Shown one piece after another: positions 37,022-49,658 of a DNA stretch of 64,000 nt (its first letter is position 1; every line of letters begins with the position of its first letter). The translations under genes and the position numbers were made by a program. The stretch spans positions 620,001 to 684,000 of the forward strand of contig NC_084592.1 of the NCBI RefSeq assembly GCF_033807715.1, written 5' to 3'. This DNA is from Cololabis saira. Lineage: Eukaryota; Chordata; Actinopteri; Beloniformes; Belonidae. The notes under the pieces are model-generated. The model made no database searches and was not told where the DNA came from. It worked only from the letters and a program-made list of their open reading frames with translations.

Positions 37022-38240
37022 CTTTATTAGATGCCCCAAAAGCAGGTTAGTATCAAAACAAACAGAAATATTTGGTTAGTAACATATGACATAATAATGC
37101 TGCGCATTAATGTAAAGTGTCAAGTGTTGATTAAAAAAATGAATAAATAGATATGATGTAGTGTAATGTGCAGACAGTTGTGAAGTGCATGTGAGTGTGG
37201 GTTGATCGTGACCCTCCCTGGCCCCCCAGCAAGGATTCTTATGGCCAGAGGGAGCAGGTCAGAGAGAGCATCCTGCTGCTGGACGGGCTGCTCTGTCTGA
37301 TCAGCGTCTGGTGCAGAGCCTTCTCTGGGGTCCTTATTTACAAATTAAACAATCATTACTTTTCTTCATTAACATCAGATCAAGAACATACTGTATATAT
37401 TACTAAAGAAATGCAGGTCTTAAATTTGAAGTGCATCCACAAATATAATTGCCAACATGATGCTATGCTTGATAGCCAGGAGCGGTTCTGGCTAGAATGA
37501 CATGGGTCAAAACATCCCCCCATCCCCCAACAGATCAACCAGGGGTCGTGACTGATGTGAAGACAAATAACCTGAGAATGCAGATTTGTTTTTATATTTA
37601 ACAATTCCATCGAAACAGAAGTGTGTAACTGTTGTTCAGTGTGGTGTTTAGTTGTTTTTATGACAGCACGATGCCACTGCTGGCTGAGCCTGTACTGGCC
37701 CAGTGCTATTTATTAATAATGATCTATTTTTATTTATTAAAAGAAAAAAAAAGAAAAACATAATGATTCATTTATTTATACGTAGAGGTGAGTCTTAAGG
37801 CATTTTTCAGATAAGATCCCGCTGTTATCCCTGTAAGATGAACGGGTATTTCACGAAAGTTGGTAATATAAACGCCAGGCGTGTTATTTGTCACCTCGGG
37901 CCTGAATGTGAGTTGAGGGGAGTGAAGTGAAGAGTGAAGTGAGTCAGGGGCCGTTATTCATAACATAACGTAACCTGTGTGGCTGTGTAGAATTACATAT
38001 TGTCCTTACATCAGCAGGATTTATACGCCGTCAGACGGGTGTAGTTTTCAAAACAAGGATGGATGAACATCGGGATGAGCGTTTTTTGGCCGGGTTCTGC
38101 TTCTTGTAAAGCCCTGGTTTTTCATCTGTGTGTCCAGTTGTTCAAACAACGAACCATCATCCTTTTTGGTTCTGGACGTACTGTACGCCAGTTTGCCCAG
38201 AACCAAGGCTGAGCAGCTCGTCGATCTCCTCATCTCCCCA
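37020..38240. other. No recognised gene
   Basis: I see no exon of tmprss3 or another gene. An open stretch at 37195-37500 (LLLDGLLCLISVWC) lacks splice context or family motifs. Confidence 0.45.
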
Positions 38241-38244
38241 GTTA

Positions 38245-38430
38245 CAGTATTTCCGCACTATAAGTCGCACTTAAAATCCTTAATTTTTTTCAAAAATGGG
38301 CCCTATAATCCCAGGCAGCTTATGTATAAATTTTGTTGTGCTTACTGACCTTGAACCAGTTTTGTTGTACACTGCACTCAAAAATCTGTCCAAATCTTTT
38401 AGTGCGACTTTGGTAGCGACAGAGCCGCTC
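38245..38430 (+). mobile_element. pogo-type MITE fragment
   Basis: The start tacagtatttccgcactata with agtcgcacttaaaatcc resembles the TIR plus subterminal text of pogo/Tigger-type elements ('ccgcactataagtcgca'). The related 'tagtgcgactttggtagcga' near 38400 could be the inverted counterpart. Confidence 0.5.
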
Positions 38431-38584
38431 AGCTTGATTGATTGTCGGACCCTTCCCAGCTGACATCGGTCGGTTCATGGTTGGATATGGGTTGCAACGT
38501 CAGATAATGTTAGATAACTAATTATGTCTTGCTGGCAAGCAACCATTATCCAACATCCAGTCAATGTTACCATACTATAATTAG

Positions 38585-38970
38585 ACGTCAGGTCAGGTCA
38601 GGTCAGGTTACTTTATTGATACCCACGGGTAAACTAGTTTTGCAGTCGAGAGTTGAAACAAGCAGCAGAAAACATACAATCAGTTCAGGAACAAGACATT
38701 TAAGAAGAACACATACACATAAAACAAGAGACAGCTTCGGCTCAAGTCAAGTCAAGTCAAGTCAAAGTTTGGTTTTTAGCGTAAAACGAATTTACCCAGC
38801 TAACTACAATGGACCAGCACAACAAACTACAAGAACGATGGAGAACAATGATGGGCATGAGATACTTCTAATTAATAACTGGCGGTTGACCTGAAGAAAG
38901 GAAAGAGAAGAAGAGGTGAGGAAGGGTGAGGAGAACCGCTTAGTGGATCATGTTGGGGTCCCCCCATGAA
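38585..38970 (-). mobile_element. LINE 3' tails, antisense
   Basis: A (AGGTC)n run followed by 'ttactttattgatacccacg' is a reversed LINE tail. At 38890-38965 a fragment matches the L2-like 3' UTR seen at 26880-26960. No coding part was recognised. Confidence 0.5.
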
Positions 38971-39354
38971 ATTGGATATGCTTTCAACAATAGAGTGTTC
39001 CTATTAGACGCCACAAGTAACGTGATCTGGAGAGTGGTCGCCATGTTGGAGGACAGCCAGATAACCACAGCAGATACATGCACCTTTGTTTATATACGTT
39101 ACTGATCGTTTCTTTGTTTAAGTTAGTTTTGTTATCGCCACTTTTGTGGCATTGTTGGTTGTGGGAAGAGATCAGATCGTGATATTGTTTGTCTTTTCGA
39201 ATACCGACCATTGCCACAGACTGAGGTGACCAGACCAAAGAAGTCTCTCTAAAGAGACTTACAAGTTTAGATGTCCACTTCATATCAGGTAAGATAACCT
39301 TTTAATATGTCAGATTTTTTAGAACATTAATGGTCCTGTAGCCAAGTTAGCAGA

Positions 39355-40075
39355 CACTATATTCAATTCAATTAAATATACTTTATTGTCCCACTTGGGG
39401 ATATTTGTCTTGGACCAACAGCTAAGCCACAAATGCCTTGATAGCTATAGTGACAAACACTACATCACCGGGCACCATTTCAGCAACAATTACAAACACA
39501 CACGTACACCCATTGAAGCATGCTAAAATTATTTATATTAAAATGATTGCACATCATTTGGCCTCAAGGAGCATTGATCAGGAGTTTGATGGAGGTTGGC
39601 ACGAATGTAAAGTGATTCAATTTGCACTTGGCAACCCTGTATCGTCTCCCAGAGGGCAGGAGCTCATATTCCGAGTAAAGGATGTGGGAAGGCTAAGCTA
39701 CCATCCTCTGGACCTGCCTGACAACTGTTTGTTCATACATGAACTGCAAGGAATGACGGTCTCTTTTCCCCATCACCTTCATGGCTGTATGCACCAAACA
39801 GGCCAATTTGGTTTTCAGCCTGACAGTGAGGTTCCCATACCAGGCTGACATCCCACATCGGACCAAGTTCTCCAGAACTGCCTGGCAAAATAAAAACATG
39901 ATGCTTTTGTCAACACCATACAGCCTCAATCGGCTCAAAAAGGGCAGTCTGTGCTGCAGATGGGCACACTGACTTTCCACATGGGCATCCCAACTAAAAG
40001 AGTTGTCTAAATAGAAAGTACCGTCTTCAGCCTGCCCAGCACTCTGTGTAGACTGCATTGTTCAGCTTGTATGGC
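39355..40075 (-). mobile_element. 5'-truncated LINE, antisense, same family as 27336-29930
   Basis: It begins with an 'attcaattcaattaaa' tail. The - strand 39693-40058 encodes a LINE C-terminus: [39 protein letters not shown] and HTAMKVMGKRDR. The DNA is close to the copy at 27336-27870, so both derive from one family. Confidence 0.7.
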
Positions 40076-40344
40076 AGCGTTGGACCTTCTGCATGTGTGC
40101 AGAAGTTAAGATTCCTGCTTCCATGGAAGCAACTTTCCATGTCAAAGGTCACAGAAAAATAGCAAATGTGCGCATCGATAATCGAGGACGTACATGTCAG
40201 CATCACACGATCCTTTGTGGCCCTCTACCTACAGATTATTTACTGACCAGGGATGTCGATAAAACTTTGACGCTATGCTTTAAAGCAGCACCATGTAACT
40301 TTTCCACCTTAATCTAATATGTCCAGAGTCCTTGTGGTGATCAA

Positions 40345-40692
40345 CTTACAACAGGTTTAATGGCCGAAGCAGCGAAAATTCCTCACATATTCTTTCCCCT
40401 GTATGGGAACCCCTGAACCTATTACAAGACAGCAAAGCAGATTTCAGGACTATTCCACCTTCTCCATTATCCAACCAGTGAGCAGTTACTCCTAGGAAGC
40501 CCCGCATTTTCCGATCTGACCATATGTCAACGGTGACTGATAGATTTTCAGCATTTTCAAGACTGTTCTTTAGTTTTGTCTGCTTTTCCAGCACTACACC
40601 ATCCAGTTTTGAAGTAAGAGTTCTTCGGCTTACAGGGTTGTACCTTGTGTCAACAACAGACATGAAGCGCCGGAAACTTGGGTGTTCTATGA
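40345..40692 (-). pseudogene. hAT transposase exon 2, downstream half
   Basis: The - strand encodes HPSFRRFMSVVDTRYNPVSR, NLSVTVDIWSDRKMRGFLGV and ICEEF: the start of the hAT RNase-H-like core with the first catalytic Asp in TVDIW. The upstream half lies at 42571-42754, separated by the inner hAT. It ends near 40345 without the rest of the core. Confidence 0.75.
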
Positions 40693-41069
40693 CAGTGATT
40701 CTTAACCATAGGGCCGCGGCCCACACTTGGGCCGCGAGCGCCATCTAGTGGGCCGCAAAAAAATTCTGTTTTGTACTTGTGGGCCGCGTGGGCCGCCGGA
40801 CTGCATAGCAACTCCCGACCAAATGAGGAGAAGAAGACACTCAGCTAGCTGTACGTGTAATAGTAAGAGAAATGGTGTGTATTTACAGAGAAAATCCTTC
40901 ATTTTGCACAGAGTACGTTTAGATCCGCCATGATCAGGGATCGATTACTTGGGTCTGCGCCCAGAGCGAGCGAGCGGGGGGTGATCATTAACGCGTCCCC
41001 GCCGCCGGGGAGGTCGACTGGGGCCGGGGAGGTCGGTGCCGCTCGGGCTTGCGGTCTCCGTCGTTACGT

Positions 41070-41330
41070 GCTGAAGGATGGTAGATGTAGATGCAGGGCT
41101 GACGTGTCTGCTGGACTGGACTGTTCGGGCTTTCGAAAAAGCATCGGAAAATGACTCTGCTGCTCAGCGGCCAGAGAGCTGCGGGCTCGTGCTCGTCGCA
41201 GCTGATAGGGCTCGGATGAAACCCGACACACTGAGTCCTGACAACTTATTAATGCAAATAACTTAAAGTAAAATAAAACTAAGTTTTGTCCTCGCTCTAT
41301 TTTTAAATATGCACACTTGTATGCCTGTGT
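41070..41330 (+). repeat. Possible decayed pogo-element remnant inside the inner hAT
   Basis: Text such as 'gttcgggctttcgaaaaagc' and 'gttttgtcctcgctctattt' resembles the end of the pogo transposase frame and its 3' UTR at 51080-51320. Similarity is by eye and imperfect. Confidence 0.4.
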
Positions 41331-42046
41331 GTGTGTTGTAAGGCGGCGCTCCGTGTATGTAGACGGAAGACGGCGCTTTCCACTCTTCCAGTCTTCCCAC
41401 TTAACTGGGACAAAACCAGTGTCTCATACGTTCAGAGACCGTGGCGTTCAAAGTGCAAAAGTGAAACGCCACTGAAACAAAACACATCGTTTTTCATCAA
41501 AGATATCCACTCAAGTCTGAACTGAAGTCATAGAATAATAAACTGACCATCTTAAAACATCCATGTTTGAGTCCAGATACAGCTGTGAAGCAGCCTTCTC
41601 CACAATGAACATAATTAAAACTAAATATCGTTCCAGGGTCATCAATGAGCACCTTCTCATGTGCATGAGAACCTGACACCATCCAGCCCAGATTTAAAGT
41701 CCTGACAGGAGAAATTAGAGCTCAGTTCTCTCACTGAACAACAGGGAAGTGGGGGCATAAGATTATAACAGGGGAAGAAAGAGAAACTGCAAAACTGTTC
41801 AATTGTTAAGATGTGTTTATATTCATTTATTATAAAAATGTGTTGAGACAATTAACAAAGAAAAGGGGAAATTCAAACTGCTGGTAGAGAAATAAAATAA
41901 GATAGCATTTGAAAACTAAAATAAAATCTATTTTATTTTTAAGAGAAAAAAATATGTTTAATTCAAGTTACACATGTTAAGTGGCAAATATGTACTTTTT
42001 TTAATGTAACAGTCAGATGCAGATGTTGATACAACTATGAGGCTAC

Positions 42047-42413
<367 letters not shown>

Positions 42414-42570
42414 GATGTTCTGGACCTTCGCTTGAGTAAATTTTCTCTAAATGGACCTCTTAATGTTTTAGTTGAATACCCCTGCTATACAGTGTTAATA
42501 TTTAATGGGCCCCGGGCCACTCTGTACTGAAAAAATTGGGCCCCAAGGTCAGAAACGTTAAGAACCCCTG

Positions 42571-42754
42571 TTCTATGATACACAACGGCAAGCTGCAATC
42601 AATAACCAGGTCTGAAAGTATTGAACGTGTGATGGCGTTCTGCTGGGGATGGCTGGAAGTGTAGTGTTGCTTGTTGATTGTGATGAACTGGGAGATCTGG
42701 GGCTGACTCGAGTCTGTCGTAGGAGCTGCTTTTGAGCGAAGGTACTTGTCATAT
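42571..42754 (-). pseudogene. hAT transposase exon 2, upstream half
   Basis: After a 'aaatgtctag' acceptor the - strand encodes YDKYLRSKAAPTTDSSQPQI and ends LVIDCSLPLCIIE right at the inner hAT border. The KYL...SQPQISQF linker follows the BED finger in this hAT subfamily. Confidence 0.7.
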
Positions 42755-43009
42755 CTAGACATTTGGGACAGAGGGGGGAGAAAAGATATATTTTAAACTC
42801 ATGTATTCGCTGCACACAGCTTGCTATTACTGCCTACAAAGGAGTCATAACATCTGAAAGTAAAGTTCTAATATAGCCTCATTGTATGCATACATAGATA
42901 TAAGCACACTAGTCAGTTTTGGTGTTTAAGCTCAGGGATGCAAATGCATTGTATGGTCAAAAAAAGAGAACTAGTTTATTTTTTTTACGCAGTTGTTTTT
43001 TCTCCCACT

Positions 43010-43165
43010 ATGGGAGTTTTTACCTGCCATTGTTTATATAATAATTGCTCGGGGGTTTATGTTTATGTTTATGTTCATGTTCTGGATCTCTGGAAAGCGT
43101 CTAGAGACAACATCTGTTGTATTAGACGCTATATAAATAAAATTGAATTGAATTGAATTGAAATT
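43010..43165 (+). mobile_element. LINE 3' tail, sense copy
   Basis: It runs from 'ctatgggagtttttacctgc' through 'agcgtctagagacaacatct' to a (AATTG)n tail. It is the 3' UTR of the same L2-like family as 23545-24606, heavily 5'-truncated. Confidence 0.75.
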
Positions 43166-43252
43166 GAATTTTTCTTCCCGTCTTGTCCTTATTTTATGTT
43201 AAGTCTAATTTAGTGCCTTAATTAGCTCTTTTTTTGATCATATGTGTTTGTA

Positions 43253-44386
43253 TGGAGCCAAATCAAGGCCAAAAGTTTTGCTAATTTGAAAATAAAATTT
43301 GAACCTGAAAATTCTTTTTTACAGTTTCAAATATTTTTTTTTCAGTATCAGATCTTTTTTTCAGTTTCAGAACTTTTTATTTCAGTTTCAAATCTTTTTT
43401 TCAGTTTCAGATCTTTTTTTTCAGTTTCACATATTTTTTTTTCAGTTTCACATCTTTTTTTTCAGTTTCACATCTTTTTTTTCAGTTTCACTTCTGGTTT
43501 TTTTCAGTTTCAAATCTTTTTTTTTCAGTTTCAATTTTTTTTTCAGGTTCAGACTTTTGGCCCCGATCTGGCGTGGGGGGCGTGGCATCAACTGAGAGGG
43601 GCGTGGCATCATGAGTGACAGCAGAACAGAGAAGGCGGGGGACGTTCCTCAGTCCTGTTGCCTTCAGGAAACGGAGGTTGCCGAAGTTATCAGTAGAAGT
43701 ATGATTCAACACTGTATATACACCATATTCACGTGATTGGCAGTGGAAAAAACTGATATTAGTGACACGTTTCTGTTTAAAAAGCTGTTTTAGACCGTAC
43801 TTGGCACCAATCGCAGTATAAAAGCAATAAACCATGCCAGACTGTACAGTTCAAGAGCCACACTTTAAAGTTTGACATTTCCCACTTCCACATACTACCA
43901 AGTACGGTCTAAAACAGCTTTTTAAACAGAAATGTGTCACTAGTATCAGTTTTTTCCACTGCCAATCACGTGAATATGGTGTATATACAGTTTTGAATCA
44001 TACTTCTACTGATAACTTCAGCAACCTACATTTCCTGAAGGCAACAGGACTGAGGAACGTCCCCCGCCTTCTCTGTTCTGCTGTCACTCATGATGCCACG
44101 CCCCTCTCAGTTGATGCCACGCCCCCACGCCACATCGGGGCCAAAAGTCTGAAACTGAAAAAATAAATTGAAACTGAAAAAAAAAGATTTGAAACTGAAA
44201 AAAACAGAAGTGAAACTGAAAAAAAAAGATCTGAAACTGGAAAAAAGATCTGAAACTGAAATAAAAAGTTCTGAAACTGAAAAAAGATCTAATACTGAAA
44301 AAAAATAATTGAAACTGTAAAAAAGAATTTTCAGGTTCAAATTTTATTTTCAAATTAGCAAAACCTTTGGCCTTGATTTGGCTCCA
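43253..44386. mobile_element. 1.13-kb near-perfect palindromic element at a TA site
   Basis: The ends tggagccaaatcaaggcc and its mirror are flanked by TA (43251-43252 and 44387-44388). The left arm 43253-43804 and right arm 43898-44386 are inverted copies with only scattered differences by eye; length differs in a 'cagtttcaaatctttttt' array. The 93-base loop holds a TATAAAAG (43817-43824). No coding frame is convincing. It lies in the intron of the older hAT. Confidence 0.9.
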
Positions 44387-44587
44387 TATGTTTGCATCAA
44401 TGTGTTTGCATCAATGAGCTTAAACACCAAAAACCATGCCATAATGTCTGAAAATAAAGTTTTGAATACATATAGCCTCATTCTAGGCATGCAGTTTTGA
44501 TGTTTAAAACTCGAGGCTGCAAACGCAAAAAAGAGAAAAAGAAACTAATTGATGCACACAAAGGCAGAGGTATTTAAAGAGTAACTA

Positions 44588-45119
44588 ACACCGCGGTTGA
44601 ATTGGTTTGATATTGGATATTGGATATTCGACATTCAACACCCATAAAACTTGTGATACATACCACTGATTTTGGTCAATCCACTTGTGATGTGTTCATG
44701 GTCATCTAGACTATATATCACAAAACAGTAATTATTAAAAAATCATACAAAAAAAATCATATATATGGGCTGATTTAAAAATCATATATATGGGCTGATT
44801 TAATGTGGTTTAATGAATTCAACACCCATAAAACTTGTGATACATACCACTGATTTTGGTCATATTGCTTGTGATGTGTTCATGGTCATCTAGACTATAT
44901 ATCACAAGAGAGTAATTATTATAAAATCATATTATGGGCTGATTTAATGAGGTTTAATGAATTCAACACCCATAAAACAATCGGTGTTATGTATCACAAG
45001 TTTTAGTACAAATTCTCAAAAATCTTACTTAAGTACAATAACGAAGTAGCCTACTTGTACTTCGTTACTTTACACCACTGTATCCAATATCCAATATCAA
45101 ACCAATTCAACCGCGGTGT
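44588..45119. mobile_element. MITE with perfect 39-bp terminal inverted repeats
   Basis: 44588-44626 (acaccgcggttgaattggtt...) and 45081-45119 are exact reverse complements. Inside, a ~110-base segment beginning 'cacccataaaacttgtgata' is duplicated in direct orientation (from about 44640 and 44820). No open frame of note. Confidence 0.8.
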
Positions 45120-45326
45120 AAATAACGTTACTCGTTACTCTACGTTGGCGCTGCTTGCAGCTACTTGCCGCTTTTTTTAGCTACTTGCCGCTTTTTATTT
45201 TTTAGCTAAAGTAAAAAATCATTGATAAGAAAAATATTAACTTATCAATCCACTAGCCTAGTAGTCTCTCTGATGTCAGCAGCCAAGAAGCAACATAATA
45301 ATCAGGACGTTAATCCATCTAGCTTT

Positions 45327-45520
45327 AATTCAATTCAATTCAATTCAATTTTATTTGTATAGCGTCTAATACAACAGATGTTGTCTCTAGACGCTTTCCA
45401 GAGATCCAGAACATGAACATAAACATACACATAAACATAAACCCCCGAGCAATTATTATATAAACAATGGCAGGTAAAAACTCCCATAGTGGTAGAAAAG
45501 CCTTAAGCCAAACAGTGGTT
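45327..45520 (-). mobile_element. LINE 3' tail, antisense copy
   Basis: It is nearly the mirror of 43010-43165, starting with (AATTC)n and containing 'agatgttgtctctagacgct'. It lies just right of the MITE within the old hAT's intron. Confidence 0.75.
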
Positions 45521-45546
45521 AACCTACGTTACACCATGTTACTCAC

Positions 45547-45725
45547 CTTTCTTTATGAGCTGTCCTGAAATGTCTGATGAAATTCGACGTTGTGCTTGCA
45601 GTATCCGTAATTTTAACATTGCAGATGTTGCATGTCGCTCCTCTTTTATTTGGTGTTGTCTGATAATCTTTGAATCCAAAATGTATGATTTTCGGGACGG
45701 TGTTGGTCTGAGTGCCGTTCTCCAT
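45547..45725 (-). CDS. hAT transposase exon 1, BED-type zinc finger
   Basis: From an ATG at 45725 the exon encodes MENGTQTNTVPKIIHFGF and the BED finger TCNICNVKITDTAS...FIRHFRTAH (CxxC...HxxxxH spacing). It ends at a consensus AAG|GTGAGT donor. BED fingers give DNA binding to hAT transposases. Confidence 0.75.
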
Positions 45726-46039
45726 CTCTGCTGATCACACACTGGACTCATGCAGGCACGTCGCGTTGTGTGGAGGAGGGGTTGCCAGGTTTGCCGTTAT
45801 ACAGCAATTTAATTATTTTATTTTATTTTTTAAAATAAGACATGTTTTAACAAGACAGGTTTTTCATGTGACTTGGCAAGTCACATGGCAAAAGTCAAGT
45901 CAAGTCGCAGGTCAGGAAAGTCAAGTCAAGTCTTTTCTTAATGTTAATCAAGTAAGTCGCAAGTCACAAATCTGGCGACTCGAGTTGGACTCGAGTCAAG
46001 TCATCGACTCGAGTCCCCCCATCTCTGGGTGCGATTAAC

Positions 46040-46522
46040 CCCAATCTTCAGATAAAACTAGTTTGTTGAGGAAAAAATATGAACTCTATTTGTAGCTGCA
46101 GAGGAAAAAAATAATCTCATGAGGAAAACAAAAATATTGCTCACGCCTCGGAGCCTCTTCAGCATAATATAGCAGTAAAAAAAAAAAGAGAAGAGTGATA
46201 CAAATATTATTATTATTATTATTATACTAATTTATTGAAACACATGGCGAGTCAAACATTTACCAAAGCAGCTGCCAAACACTCCTAAACAAGGTAGCCT
46301 AAAGGCGGGAATATACTCTACGTTGGTGCCTGCGTACCCTGCGTACGCGTCTGTTCGGCTCCCAGCGTACCTCGCGTACCACACGACGAGAGCCCGTCAT
46401 ACCGATGGTGACCAATAGGGGGCAGTAAGCAGAGCAACAGTTGGAAAAGCTACTTATATTAAGTAGCAGAAGTAGTAGCAGCAGCAGCGGTAGCAGATTA
46501 GAAAAACGAACAAGTTTACAGG
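46040..46522. other. Spacer between old hAT and BEL/Pao element
   Basis: An (ATT)n run lies at 46209-46225. A GC-richer segment with 'tgcgtaccctgcgtacgcgt' at 46330-46400 may be a MITE piece. Nothing else was recognised. Confidence 0.4.
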
Positions 46523-46527
46523 ACAAT

Positions 46528-47163
46528 TGTAAGTGGCCGTGAGTTGTGTTAATTGAGCACTGTCGCTTTAAATTTCCCGTGCCTTGTAACCTGACTCCAG
46601 GTCAAGCTCAGAAAAAGACGAGACTTCGAAAAAGATAGAAGCAAGAAAGAAAGCTTATAATAATTCATCTTTAACATCTTCTCTCCACTGTTAATGAGTG
46701 TTTAATTTTGTTTCACCCCACTCATTTTTTGGTTAACAGTGTTATTGTGTGCCTTTTTGTGCCGTTTTTTGAGATAGAATTATCGGCAATTTTAATTTAA
46801 AAGAAGACTGTTTTTTGTTTGTGAAGCCAGCAAAGTTCATGGCTAACTAGCTTTTTGCAACAGTATTGGTGGCAGCTTTCCAAGGATCCCCCTTAGCACC
46901 CTTGATCAGCGGAGCGAGGTACGATTCATTTGTATATTATATTGATTTGTATAGTATTTCATATATTCTGTAATTTGTATTGCCTGCTAATATGCAGTTG
47001 TTGTTTATAGAGTGTGCCTGTTGTGGGCTAATTTACCTGTGTCATTTTGTGTCACAGTTTTCACAGTGTTCGACGTCTTTGGTGCTATGCACAAATCTTC
47101 AAATAAACTACAGCCGTCTGGAAACACTCCAAGCCTGTTCCTTCAAAATCTTGGGTTGCTACA
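46528..47163 (+). repeat. BEL/Pao 5' LTR
   Basis: 636 bases with TG...CA ends and the same length as the 3' LTR. It carries an AATAAA at about 47101. Confidence 0.93.
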
Positions 47164-47623
47164 GTGAAAACTCGTCGCGTGTGGAGTGGTGAAAGTCCTC
47201 CCTTTCCTGGTAGAACACCGCCATCTACTGGTCATCAGAATTCATTCTTCGATCAACACTCAGGCAAGATCAGTCCATGTAGTTTAATGGACAATTATAG
47301 AAAGACTGTTTAGACTTGAAATAAAGTACATTAATTTATTGGACTGTTGTTACCTTCATATAAGCAATGTATTGCTCATGTTTGATGATTTGATTTAATT
47401 CTAAATCTGAAGTTGCATGATTAAGGATTAAAAAGGGTAAGTTCATTTCACATGATTGAACCATTGAACCTGCTAGTGTGAATCATCTGCAGAGTAACTG
47501 TTTGTGTGTTAACCTATGTATGTTGAATGTAATCATTTAGTGCTCGTTTGATATTAAGAGTTTGCTGAGTTATAAACAAGTATAATTTAGTACAATCAAA
47601 CAGCTACAAAAAACTTCAACAAA

Positions 47624-48958
47624 ATGTCACTTAGTGGTGAGGAAATGGATAACGCACAACAGGGAGAACAAATTGATAGCACACAACAGGACGAGTCAAA
47701 TAGGCCTACACGTGTTAAAACCTTTACAGAGAAGGGTCAAGAGTTACATGACCAGAAGGCCATAAAACACAAAAAAGACTTTATAAAGGCTTATGACTCC
47801 TGGAAAGAGACTGCAAGGCGGATCAGAACAGCTCTAAAATCATTCTGTTCTCAAGAAGAACTAGAAAATTACAAAGAAGAAATCCAAACTAATTACAATG
47901 TAGTTAGTGAATGCTACGAGCACATTCAGCGTAATCATCTAGCCACCCCAGACATAGTCTCCAGGATGGACGTCTCTATTGCAATAACTGAAGAGGTCTG
48001 TGAAATGGTACAGAAGAGGCTAGAAACTGTAGAGAATCCATTTAACGATAACCTCGAGAAGGCAAGAGTGAGGTTAGTGCTAAACAAAAATGAGTATGGG
48101 TCTGTCTTCGGAGAAACGGATACAGATACTGTACTCTCAGTGTCCAGAGAGTCTGACCACTCAAGAACCTCAAGCAAACATGTAGACGCAGAAGCTGAAC
48201 TAGCAGCGAAAGAAGAAAGGGCTAAAGCAGTGTACGAGATCCAGGCTCAGGAAGTGGCTCTCAAGAGAGCAGAGTTGGAGATGCTTGAAGAAAAGAAAAG
48301 GCTAGAAGTACTACAGGCAAAAACAGAAGTGAGGATAGCAGCGGCTAGAGTAAAAGTATACCAAAGCGTTGAAAATGATAACAAAGACTGGGTCAAAGGG
48401 ACTGATTATCAAACTGAACTCAAAAGCCAGCTGAACCCACACTCAAAACCCTTCGAGCCCCCTCGAACACCAGCAAAAACGTACCAGCCTTCTCCAGCTA
48501 AATTCCAGCGTCCACAAACGCATACTTCTGCGCCAATATCTCAAGAGAAAGATAGGCTAACCCAAGCACTCATAGCTTCACTCAGTATAAATCGTCTGCC
48601 TGCCCCCGAGCCACCAAAGTTCTCAGGTGAGCCCCTGAAGTATATAGACTGGAAGATGTCTTTCATGGCAGTGATAGACCGCCAGCCTCTACCAGCTCAC
48701 GAGAAAATGTTTTATTTAAAAAACTATCTGAGTGGAGATGCACGCAAAGCTGTAGAGGGATTTTTCTACAGAAATTCAGAAGAAGCCTATCAGGGAGCCT
48801 TGAAGGTCCTCGAAGAGCGATATGGACACCCCTTCATCGTGCAGAAGGCTATCAGAGACAAGCTATCGAAGTGGCCCAAAGTGGCACAAGTGATCCTGCT
48901 GCACTCAGGGAGTTTGCTGATTTCCTGCAAGGATGCGTTGAAACAATGCCTCATGTGA
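47624..48958 (+). pseudogene. BEL/Pao gag, N-terminal part
   Basis: The frame encodes a charged, coiled-coil-like N-terminus (residues ~190-250: ERAKAVYEIQAQEVALKRAE) and then a capsid-like region (LPAPEPPKFSGEPLKYIDWK, KMFYLKNYLSGDARKAVEGF, ALKVLEERYG) typical of DUF1759 gag of BEL/Pao. A small indel near 48880 ends it prematurely; the capsid continues in another frame from about 48871. Confidence 0.85.
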
Positions 48959-49656
48959 AAGGATTGAACATCCTGGACGACTGTGAAGAGAACCATAAGC
49001 TGCTGAAAAAACTTCCAGATTGGATTGTCCGGAAATGGAGCAGAGTCGTCACACACAGTCTAGATGAATCCGGAGAATACCCAAGCTTCTCATACTTCAC
49101 GGCATTCATCCAAACAGAAGCGAGGATTGCCTGTAATCTAATCACCTCCCCATTTCTGATAAAATCGACGGACGACAGACAACCCAAGAGAGCTCGAGCG
49201 CTTCATACAAACACTGAAAGGAACAACTCCACTGAAGAGGTAAAGGAAACGTCAAACCCCAGACCAAAGCCACCTTGTCTAACCTGCAAAGATGAAACGC
49301 ACGACGTTGCAAAATGTCCCATCTTTGCAGCGAGATCGATGGAAGACAAAAAGGGCTTCATACGTGAAAATAACCTCTGTTTCGGATGCCTGAGAAAGGG
49401 ACACAGCAGCAAGGACTGCAAAAAACGACACACTTGTGGCACGTGTAACCGACGCCATCCGACCTGCCTCCATGAAGAGAGAAATAACCGGCCTGCGGAA
49501 GCACCAGAGAAAAAGCCCACTTCCACAGGCGGCAGCAGTATGCAGGAGGAAATCAAGATCACGTCTAATGCAATTATGCAACGCGCCTCTGCCACATCAA
49601 GCATCGTTCCTGTTTTCATATCATCTGCAACAGAGCCCCAGAAAGAAATTCTAACG
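48871..49656 (+). pseudogene. BEL/Pao gag, C-terminal part with zinc knuckles
   Basis: It continues the capsid (LREFADFLQGCVETMPHVKG, LPDWIVRKWSR) and carries CCHC-type knuckles: CLTCKDETHDVAKC and CFGCLRKGHSSKDC, followed by CGTCNRRHPTCLH. It runs into the pogo transposon at 49657. Without that insertion the frame would lead into the protease. Confidence 0.85.
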
Positions 49657-49658
49657 TA

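Noticed and set aside
37800..37860. Short match resembling a mitochondrial 16S rRNA core ('acagggataacagcg' reversed)
   Set aside because: The similarity ends after about 15 bases, so a mitochondrial insertion is not supported.
43244..43618. Phe-rich open frames in both arms of the palindrome
   Set aside because: They are translations of the cagtttc/poly-T array; no protein family resembles them.
46980..47192. 70-codon open frame repeated at 55704-55901
   Set aside because: It lies wholly in the LTR and is duplicated only because the LTR is.
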